Source: Comamonadaceae bacterium UBA4962 (GTDB lineage Bacteria; Pseudomonadota; Gammaproteobacteria; Burkholderiales; Burkholderiaceae_C). Taken from it: DNA of 64,000 nucleotides. The DNA lies in the NCBI GenBank assembly GCA_002397315.1, contig DHAE01000007.1, positions 582,875 through 646,874 on the forward strand, given 5' to 3'. The translations under genes and the position numbers were made by a program. The notes under the pieces were generated by a model. That model was not told the origin of the DNA. It saw only the letters and a list, made by a program, of their open reading frames with translations, and did not search any database. Positions 46,582-53,700 of the stretch are shown piece after piece (positions within the stretch are counted from its first letter, which is position 1; every line of letters starts with the position of its first letter).

Positions 46582-47636
46582 GACCGGGCTCCGGACTGCG
46601 CCGCCAGGTGGTGCAGTCATTGGCCGTCATGGCCTTGGGGATCATCCTGATCTCGGTGCTCGGCTCCTATGCCTTCTACGCCCTGCTCATGGCGTACTCC
46701 CCGTCGAGCATTTCCGACAGCTGGGTGCCGTCCCAGGTGGAATGGGTGTGGATGTTCGCGACCATGCTGGCCGCGCTGGCGATCGCGGTCGCCGTGGCCG
46801 TTCGGCTCTCGCGCCGCATCCTCACGCCGCTCAACTCGGTGGCCGAGAGCCTGCGCCAAATGGCGCAGGGCGATCTGCAGGCACGCGCCGCGGCCGACGA
46901 TGAATCACTCGGCGAAACCGCCCAGTTGGTGCGCGACTTCAACGCCATGGCGGAACGCCTGCAGGCAATGGAAAAGGAGCGCGCCTTCTGGAACGCCGCC
47001 ATCGCCCACGAACTGCGCACGCCCGTGACGATCCTCACGGGCCGCCTGCAGGGCCTCACCGAAGGCGTGTTCGAGCCGCGCGCGGAACTGTTCCAGGGCC
47101 TGCTGCGCCAGGTGCAGGGCCTGAGCCGCCTGATCGAAGACCTCCGCATGCTGAGCCTGCGCGACAGCGGGCACCTGGAGCTCGAACGGGTACCGGCGGA
47201 CCTCGCCCAGGAGATCGACTCCGTGGTGCATGCGTTCGAGCCGCGGCTGCAGCAGCGCGGCTTCACCGTGCGCACGCACGTCGAGCTGCCCGCCAGCGTC
47301 ACCTGCGACCCGGTGCGCATCCGCCAGGCCCTGATGGCCCTGCTGGAGAACGTGCACAAGCACGCCACTCCGGGCGAAGTGCACGTGCGTGCGCAGGTCG
47401 CCGAAGGCACATGCCGGCTCAGCGTCCAGGATTCCGGCCCAGGCATTCCTACCGAACTCGCCGGACAGGTCTTCGAAGCCTTCCACCGCGGAGATGCCGA
47501 CCGGCCGCAGAACGCCGGGGGCAGCGGCCTGGGCCTGGCCGTGGTCCGGGCGATCGCCGAAGCCCACGGCGGGCAGGCGGCCTGCGAACCGTCGCCGCGC
47601 GGAGGCGCCGTGCTATCGCTGCGCTGGCCGGTGTGA
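46578..47636 (+). CDS. Sensor histidine kinase, AdeS-like
   Basis: Partner kinase of the upstream regulator, 352 residues. Two membrane helices at about 11-37 and 55-76 frame a very short periplasmic loop. Then come HAMP (about 77-130), HisKA with FWNAAIAHELRTPVTIL (His near 143), and HATPase_c with LLENVHKHA, DSGPGIP and GGSGLGLAVVRAIAEAHGG. The short periplasmic loop suggests that it senses in the membrane, as the BaeS/AdeS group does. The GTG start overlaps the regulator stop. Confidence 0.93.
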   Translation: MRPGSGLRRQVVQSLAVMALGIILISVLGSYAFYALLMAYSPSSISDSWVPSQVEWVWMFATMLAALAIAVAVAVRLSRRILTPLNSVAESLRQMAQGDLQARAAADDESLGETAQLVRDFNAMAERLQAMEKERAFWNAAIAHELRTPVTILTGRLQGLTEGVFEPRAELFQGLLRQVQGLSRLIEDLRMLSLRDSGHLELERVPADLAQEIDSVVHAFEPRLQQRGFTVRTHVELPASVTCDPVRIRQALMALLENVHKHATPGEVHVRAQVAEGTCRLSVQDSGPGIPTELAGQVFEAFHRGDADRPQNAGGSGLGLAVVRAIAEAHGGQAACEPSPRGGAVLSLRWPV

Positions 47637-47751
47637 CGGTCCCGGCATGCAGGGCGGTACGTGCGCATCCGTTCTGCTGAACGCACGGACGACCATGGCA
47701 TCGCCAACTAGGGATAGAATCCCGTCCGGCCGCCGACATGGCGTGCCCCAC

Positions 47752-47825
47752 GCGGGTGTAGTTCAATGGTAGAACGGCAGCTTCCCAAGCTTCATACGAG
47801 GGTTCGATTCCCTTCACCCGCTCCA
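47752..47825 (+). tRNA. tRNA-Gly (anticodon CCC)
   Basis: A complete cloverleaf: seven perfect acceptor pairs, D-stem GTTC/GAAC, a seven-base anticodon loop TTCCCAA with anticodon CCC reading GGG, four-base variable loop, T-arm with TTCGATT, discriminator T and encoded CCA. The anticodon stem has one C-U mismatch at 28-42. A possible -10 box TAGAAT lies at 47715-47720. The gene is followed by an AT-rich accessory region, so it may be an integration site, but no second copy of its 3' end was seen in the window. Confidence 0.97.
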
Positions 47826-47949
47826 ATTTCGGCACTTTCTCCAGGGCCGCGACAGCCCACTCACTGAACCGGCTGCACCCTGCTTTCCGCAGCAGGCGCC
47901 CTCCCGCTTCCCGAGCAACTACCACGGCATCTCTGTCGTCAGACCCTGG

Positions 47950-48372
47950 CTAGAGTCCCCTGAAGAACTTCCAAGCACGGGTGTCGATGCCTGAATCGCC
48001 GGGATGGACATCCCCACGGAATTCGATGCGGTTCATCGCTGGGTCCACGATGACTGCGGTGTAGCCGGTGGGGTCTATCAACAGCAACTCGATCTGCACG
48101 CCTGCCTGCACCCAGCGGTTGCAACGCTCAAGAAAGTGTCCTGGTAGAAAGATGCTGGCCAGCGAACTGGCACCCAGCGCGTTGATCTGCAGCAGGCTGT
48201 CCACCTCCTTGAACTGCAGCCGAATAGAGCCGTCGTCCAGCAACCAGAACTCGCTGTAACCGCCACCGAAGCCCAAAGCATGGCGGTAGTAGCGCTCCAT
48301 GCAGTGCTCCTGAGTGGGCGCAAGTGGCACATGGATGTAAGTGGTGTAGTGATCACTCGGCTGCGAAGACAT
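47950..48372 (-). CDS. VOC-fold-like uncharacterised protein
   Basis: A 140-residue protein with a pattern suggesting the vicinal-oxygen-chelate (glyoxalase/bleomycin-resistance) fold. An N-terminal strand TYIHVPLA is followed by a helix (HCMERYYRHALGF), strands (EFWLLDDGSIRLQFKEV) and a second half ending YTAVIVDPAMNRIEFRGD. The last block is the typical final strand of VOC modules. It starts 2 bases after the upstream gene's stop with a GGAG site, so the two are co-translated. It is nearest to tRNA-Gly and the last gene of the immunity-like array. An enzyme, a drug-binding protein or an immunity protein are all possible. Confidence 0.7.
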   Translation of the reverse strand: MSSQPSDHYTTYIHVPLAPTQEHCMERYYRHALGFGGGYSEFWLLDDGSIRLQFKEVDSLLQINALGASSLASIFLPGHFLERCNRWVQAGVQIELLLIDPTGYTAVIVDPAMNRIEFRGDVHPGDSGIDTRAWKFFRGL

Positions 48373-48373
48373 A

Positions 48374-48754
48374 TTAACGGGCTCCGAGCGTCTGCTGTTC
48401 GATGATGAAGCGGTTGCCTCCTGGGTCTTGGAGCAGCATGCTTTTTCCAGCAGGGTATTCGAAAAGCTTTGACCTAGTTAACAGCTCACCGCCCGAAAAG
48501 AAATAAAAATCCCTCAAGCGATGGAAAAGCGATTCGATATTCTGCACGGCCACGGTGAATAATGGGTTCGAAGACGCGATCCGATCATCCGCGCGAGCTA
48601 TCTGCAGGCCTATATGCGCATCATCGAGGCCCGTCAAAAGATAATTTCCCATTCCATAGTCGAAAGCGACGGTGAACAGCGCCAGCTCTGACACGTAAAA
48701 TTGCAGCAACCGATCTGTATCCCGTGCATGCACATGGACGAGCATTGCAGTCAT
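48374..48754 (-). CDS. VOC-family-like protein
   Basis: A 126-residue protein with clearer VOC features than its neighbour: HVHARDTDRLLQFYVSELALF at the N-terminus, strands NYLLTGLDDAHIGLQIA, then NPLFTVAVQNIESLFHRL and a final strand MLLQDPGGNRFIIEQQ. No complete set of metal ligands is obvious. The start is uncertain: ATG 48754, ATG 48745 or further upstream to 48784. It lies tight against the second VOC-like gene. Codon use is AT-richer than in the surrounding core genome, suggesting acquisition. Confidence 0.7.
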   Translation of the reverse strand: MTAMLVHVHARDTDRLLQFYVSELALFTVAFDYGMGNYLLTGLDDAHIGLQIARADDRIASSNPLFTVAVQNIESLFHRLRDFYFFSGGELLTRSKLFEYPAGKSMLLQDPGGNRFIIEQQTLGAR

Positions 48755-48836
48755 CACTGTCAATGCAACACCTGCTCGCCGCATTGTTGCGACAATATTC
48801 GGTAGCGCATTGAATCGAAATAGATTTTTGCCACAA

Positions 48837-49259
48837 TCAATGATCGGTCACAAAGAACTCGAAAAACTCTACCTTGTGCTTCGCAAACGCGGTAACGACT
48901 CTGCCTTCAGGAATTTTCTTGGACGAGAGCCCGCCGATACATACACCCAAACCTCTGAAAATCATGTATTGCGGCCCCACCATGTGGTCTGGGTCCAACT
49001 TCTTGAGCGCTCCAATGGCTCCGTCCGCATAAATTTCGATGCCGGCCACCACCGGATGAACATGCTTGTTCATGGAGACGTACGCGAGCTTCCTCTCTTC
49101 GTAGACAAGCTCGCACCCTTCTCTGTCTTCGGTGACTATGCCTTGGATGTTGTCTTTTTTAGAGACGTAGGGCGCACCATTTTTCCTTCTCACATCTGAT
49201 TGGCTTTGCCCAAACAGAAAATTGTTGACGGAAATATAAGGCTCTATTATATATTTCAT
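48837..49259 (-). CDS. Uncharacterised protein in the immunity-gene array
   Basis: A 140-residue protein I do not recognise. It starts with MKYIIEPYISVNNFLFGQSQSDV, and later contains KLAYVSMNKHVHPVVAGIEIYADGAIGALKKLDP and a C-terminus rich in Phe and Lys. The ATG has a GGAG site. No signal peptide or membrane helix is seen. The gene is AT-rich and lies on the same strand as the Rhs effector and its immunity-like genes. By position it is a candidate immunity protein for a toxin tip not present here, but nothing in the sequence proves it. Confidence 0.65.
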   Translation of the reverse strand: MKYIIEPYISVNNFLFGQSQSDVRRKNGAPYVSKKDNIQGIVTEDREGCELVYEERKLAYVSMNKHVHPVVAGIEIYADGAIGALKKLDPDHMVGPQYMIFRGLGVCIGGLSSKKIPEGRVVTAFAKHKVEFFEFFVTDH

Positions 49260-49334
49260 TACTCTCCATGTACTTGAGACATATCTGAACGATGTATCTC
49301 AAATGTCTTTTACTGACTCCACAAAAAAGACCGC

Positions 49335-49805
49335 CTAAAATAAAACAACATCCGCCTTACCAATTTTTATCGCCACATATTCCTTGACGTCGTAATCCCC
49401 CCAAGGCTGACAGCGAGGCCACTTCGCAGCCTCTTCGTCAGATACTGGAATATGTTGGTTATTCACAGTAGTCACACTCTGGTCACCTCGAACACCCCAG
49501 GCGAATTTTGTCGAAAGCACTTTTTCGTTCGGGCTATAGCCGTCTTGATGACCGACAATGCCCCACACTCCTTCACTTGATTTTTGGAAAAGCGAATACG
49601 AATCAAGAATCAATGGTGGATAAAAAGTTTTATCGAGTTTTGCGACATCAATCGAGAGCTCTTCGGCAAAATAATCAAATATTTCGGCGACATGTCCGTC
49701 CATAATTTTTGAAACGATTACGCCGAATCCGTAAACTCCTGCCCGCAATTGAAATGCAAAAACATCGCCTCGACGGATGGCATCGACCTTTATCTTTTTC
49801 TTCAT
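49335..49805 (-). CDS. Imm26-like immunity protein, second copy
   Basis: A 156-residue cytoplasmic protein, clearly paralogous to the gene at 50266. Shared blocks include GDVFAFQL/GDVFSFQL, YGFGVIVSKIM-GHV-EIF and Y-SLFQK/YSLLQK. Also shared are a W-G-RGDQS segment and a C-terminal SDEEAAKWPRCQPWGD block. The N-terminal GDVF-F-L pattern fits the Imm26 family of polymorphic-toxin immunity proteins. The ATG at 49805 aligns with the N-terminal Lys-rich start of the paralogue; the frame continues upstream to 49952. The divergence implies a different toxin partner or an older copy. Confidence 0.8.
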   Translation of the reverse strand: MKKKIKVDAIRRGDVFAFQLRAGVYGFGVIVSKIMDGHVAEIFDYFAEELSIDVAKLDKTFYPPLILDSYSLFQKSSEGVWGIVGHQDGYSPNEKVLSTKFAWGVRGDQSVTTVNNQHIPVSDEEAAKWPRCQPWGDYDVKEYVAIKIGKADVVLF

Positions 49806-49918
49806 GATAATTTTCCAGTTCCGATATTCCGTCCGATCTACGCAAACAGGAAAAATGATTGAGCAAGCGGAGCGCAATGCCCTCGCGAGGTCATTGCCAC
49901 GCCCGTATCTGATCCTGC

Positions 49919-50263
49919 TCAACCATCTCTGCAATGCATTGCTGATACGCAACGCGCAATTTCCTGCTCATTCAAAAAGACTCTTCGCAATTTTCCCGCC
50001 AACTCAAGAAGGACATTTGACGGGCCATAAACAGAGAGCATTCCTGCTTCAGAATTGAAATGCAGGGAACGGCTTTTTTCCACGTCCATGCTGGATGCCA
50101 GCAGCCGAGCGATACCGTCCCAATCATATCCCGTTCCTTCTCGACCCAATGATCTGAAGACTGGCACGCGCAACTCCATATCCCAGTCATAGAGATTCAA
50201 CGTACTCTCTTCTTCATCGTCGTCAATATGGACAAAAAATGGCTTATGAGTTTCTATTTTCAT
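49919..50263 (-). CDS. Imm51-like immunity protein
   Basis: A 114-residue acidic protein. The centre EGTGYDWDGIARLLA, followed by FNSEAGMLSVYG and a leucine-rich helix, fits the Imm51 pattern (GYDW, then an EAGM block). The family is known as immunity proteins in polymorphic toxin systems. The start at 50263 is 2 bases after the preceding Imm26-like stop, so the two are probably co-translated. The frame upstream of this start overlaps the Imm26-like gene and was not used. Its cognate toxin may be the present Rhs tip or a lost one. Confidence 0.72.
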   Translation of the reverse strand: MKIETHKPFFVHIDDDEEESTLNLYDWDMELRVPVFRSLGREGTGYDWDGIARLLASSMDVEKSRSLHFNSEAGMLSVYGPSNVLLELAGKLRRVFLNEQEIARCVSAMHCRDG

Positions 50264-50265
50264 TT

Positions 50266-50730
50266 TTAACCCAAAGCGACACCTTGTTTTCTCAAGTATT
50301 CTTTGATATTTAAATCGCCCCACGGCTGACAGCGTGGCCACTTTGCAGCCTCGTCGTCCGACACAGCGTGACTCTTATTGTAGATATCTTTGATGCTTTG
50401 ATCTCCCCTCATTCCCCAAGAGAACCTTGAATTCTTCACATCGTCGCTGACTTCATAGTCGTCTTTGCGCCCGATGTAAGACCAATTGCCTTCATTGGCT
50501 TTTTGAAGCAGCGAGTAGGTATCCAGCACTACCGGAGGGGAAAAAGTCTCACGAAGAAGTGAAAAATCAGGGACAGGGCTATTTGAAAAGTATTTGAATA
50601 TTTCCGAAACGTGCCCTTCCATTATTTTTGAAACAATAACCCCGAAGCCGTAATTATCATTCCCTAATTGAAATGAAAAAACATCTCCAGTTTGCAGATT
50701 TTCCATTTTAATTTTTTTCTTCTTGAACAT
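50266..50730 (-). CDS. Imm26-like immunity protein next to the Rhs toxin
   Basis: A 154-residue cytoplasmic protein beginning with a Lys-rich stretch (MFKKKKIKM) followed by ENLQTGDVFSFQLGNDNYGFGVIVSKIM, the Imm26-type N-terminal strand pattern. It starts 13 bases after the rhs stop, with an AAGGA ribosome site. This is the standard position of the cognate immunity gene, so it most likely neutralises the GIY-YIG-like tip of the Rhs protein. It is about half identical to the second copy at 49335. The gene is AT-rich, like the toxin tip. Confidence 0.82.
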   Translation of the reverse strand: MFKKKKIKMENLQTGDVFSFQLGNDNYGFGVIVSKIMEGHVSEIFKYFSNSPVPDFSLLRETFSPPVVLDTYSLLQKANEGNWSYIGRKDDYEVSDDVKNSRFSWGMRGDQSIKDIYNKSHAVSDDEAAKWPRCQPWGDLNIKEYLRKQGVALG

Positions 50731-50743
50731 TCAATTTCCTTAT

Positions 50744-53700
50744 TCAACAACTCTTTCTTCCGACAGTTCTCCGGGCCGTTCCGCCTTCTTTCTCGTAAGC
50801 AGCCTGGAAATAATTCTGTCGGGCCTCTGGCCTAGTCGCGCTATTCACATCAAAGCCAAGATTTCTGTTACCCCGACCGGAATAGAAGTCATCACTGCCA
50901 GCAGCGGGGTAGGCAGCACCAATCACCCCTTTATTTGTTCCATACCGTTCAATATGTGCTCTCTCAATACCACGCGCTTCACCATAGGTGACTCCCTGCT
51001 TTGCCACATCCATGGTGGCCCCACCAGCCAGCCTGCCGCTATTAATGTGTTCTTGACGCCGAGTACTAAATCTATTGTCCTCCGTTATACCCACGTAGTA
51101 AGGTTTATCTACTCCGGGGACTTTACCCGGCTCGTAAAGATGGTAAACCGTGTACCCAGGCGCAGTCTCATGCGTCAAGCCCAGCGGGTCAATCCAGTTA
51201 TTCGGATTAGGCGCGTAGGCGTGCAGGTTGGCGCCTCCATCGCGCCCAATCGGATCCGGTGAAACGAACCTCCCCACATCCGGGTCATAGTACCGGAACG
51301 TGTTGTAGTGCAACCCCGTCTCGCGGTCTAGGTACTGCCCCTGCAGCCGCAGGTTCTGCTCCAGCGCCTCCTCGCGCGCGTGCCGTTGCTGCGCAGGCAC
51401 CACCGCACTGCCGTCGATGCGCACTGCATCCCAGCGCTCTTCCAGCGCGCTGCCCCAGGTGCGGTAACTCGCACGCCAGCGCACTTCGCCGGATGCGTCG
51501 GTCACCTCCTCGGGCAAGCCGGAGGGGTCGGTGTGGAAGTAACTCACCTGGGCGCTGGCCCGCAGACGCGCGTCGGACTGGGCCGCGGGCGCCATCGCCC
51601 AACTGCCGGGCGCGGCCATGGGATTCAGGGCCTGCGATCGGAAGGGATCGCCCGATGACGATGCCGGCACCGCGCCCCCGGCGCTCACCAAACCTCCATG
51701 GCCCTCATCGTCCAGCCGAAGCCCGTCCGCATCGATCCGCGCGAGCGGCACGTAGCTTCCCGGCTCGTAGACGTAGCTCACCACGCGGGCACCGCGCCGC
51801 TCTTCGATGAGGCGCATGCCCTCCCAGATGAACAGGGTGTGGCCGAAGGCATCCTGTTTGGCGATGCGCCGCCCCAGCGCGTCGTAGCGGAATTCGACGG
51901 TCTGCCGCGTCTCCTGCGGCGTGCCGGGGTGGCGCGTGGTTTCTACGGCCACCAACTGGTCTTCGTCGTCCCAGGTGAAGCGCTGCAGCGTGTGGCGGCC
52001 GATGCGCTTTTCGCGCAGGCGCGCGAAGCCGTCGTAGGCGAAGCGTTTGTCCTCGTAGACGCGCACGAGGTTGTCGCGCAGGTAGCCGGTGGAGCCACCC
52101 GGGCCTGCCGCGGCATAAGCGGCGCCGTCGTTGGCGGCCTGCGCGGCGATGCGTCCCGCGGTGCCGCCCGCGTCCAGCAGGTTGCCGGCGGGGTCGTAGC
52201 GGAACACTTCCTCCGAACGGCCCTGCAGGCCCGCGCCCGGCAGCGCGCCGGGGCCTGCGCGCAGGGTCTGTTCGACGCGGCCCGTGGCATCGTAGCGCCA
52301 GCTGGTGCGGCCCTTGTGGCTGTGCACGCTCTCGCGCAGTTCGCCGACGGCGTCGTAGCGGTACTGCTTGAGCAGGCCGACGGCGGCCGAAGGGCCGCGC
52401 TGGGCCAGGGCATCCACCTGTTGCTGCCAGGCCGCCTGCCAGCCCTCCGTCGTGGCGTCCTGCATGCCGGCGCCCGAGCGCGTCCAGCTGCCCGTGCGCC
52501 GGTCCAGCGGGTCCAGCAGGTAGCGCGTGGACAGGGTGCCCTGGGTGCGCAGCACTTCGCGGTGCAGCGCGTCGCGTTCGATGTCGGCGATCAGCCGGTG
52601 CACTTCGCGCGCGGCTTCGGGCAGCATGCCGTCCACGGGAGATTCGCCGGGCATCGCGGGTTCGGTGCCCTCGCCGCCTCGCCCGCCCTCCTCGCTCAGC
52701 CCCAGGTTGATCTGGTGCAGGTGGCCGGAGCCGTAGTGCAGATAGTTCAGGCTGCGGCGCAGGCCCGGTTGTCCAGCGGCGCCGGCCACCAGCGGCAGTT
52801 CGGTGCGCGTGCGGTTGTCCAGGGCGTCGTGTTCGTGCCGCAGGGTGTGCGACTGCCCGCTGACCGCATCTTCCGCATGCTCGGCCACGATGCGGCCCAG
52901 CGTGTCGTACTCGAACCGGGTGGTGTGCTGCAGGGTCAGGGTGGACTGTTGCGCCGCGTCTCCTGCCCCTGCTGCGGCGCTGAGCCGCCAACGCGTGGCT
53001 TCCACCATGCGGCCGCCCACGTCGTAGCGGTAGCGCAGCACGCTGGTGCCCACGCGCTTCTCCACGAGGCGGCCCAGCGCGTCGCGCAACAGTTCGGTGC
53101 GCCGCGGCTGCAGCGGGCTGCGCGCGGCCGGGCCGTCCGCCAGCGTGCCATCCTGCGCCTGCGTCTCCAGTTCGTGGAAGACGTCGTCGCCCCGGGCGGG
53201 GTGGTTCACCACGGCCACCACGTGGCCATCGGCGTCGTATTCCAACCCCACGCGCGTGCCGTCCAGCCGCTCTTCTTCGACGAGCCGGTCCGCATCGTCG
53301 TAGCGGAATCGGTAGACGCCGCCGTTTTCCGTCGCGAGCGCGGAGAGGCGGTGGGCCGCGTCGTGCGCCGCGCCGATCTCGCGGCCCTGCGCGTCGCGGC
53401 GCCAGAGCAGTTGCCCGCGCGCATTGTGGCCGTAGCGCGTGGCGCGCGAGAGCGCGTCGGTGTGCTCCACGAGGCGCCCGCCCGCGTCGTAGGCGAATCC
53501 CTGGCTGCTGCCGTCGGCCAGCCGCAGGGAGACCAGTTGCCCGCGCGCATCCACGGTGCCCTGCGTCTGCTGCCCGAGCGCATCGGTCACGGATCGCAAC
53601 TGGCTCCAGCCGTCCCAGCCGTAACGCGTCGAGCGACCGGAGCAGTCGGTGTAGCGCACCAACAGGCCGCGCTCGTTCCACTGCAGGGTCTTGGCGCCGC

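Noticed and set aside
42646..46620. Minus-strand open frame of 1324 codons spanning the pump, adaptor and regulator
   Set aside because: It is out of frame with three genes whose motifs are intact; composition is Gly/Arg/Ala-rich noise.
47752..47825. C-U mismatch at 28-42 of the tRNA-Gly anticodon stem as a sign of decay
   Set aside because: All other stems and the encoded CCA are intact, and the same sequence is familiar in other betaproteobacteria, so the tRNA is judged functional.
47449..47925. Minus-strand open frame of 158 codons containing VKGIEPSYEAWEAAVLPLNYTR
   Set aside because: This stretch is the antisense translation of the tRNA-Gly gene, a well-known false protein; the rest overlaps the kinase gene.
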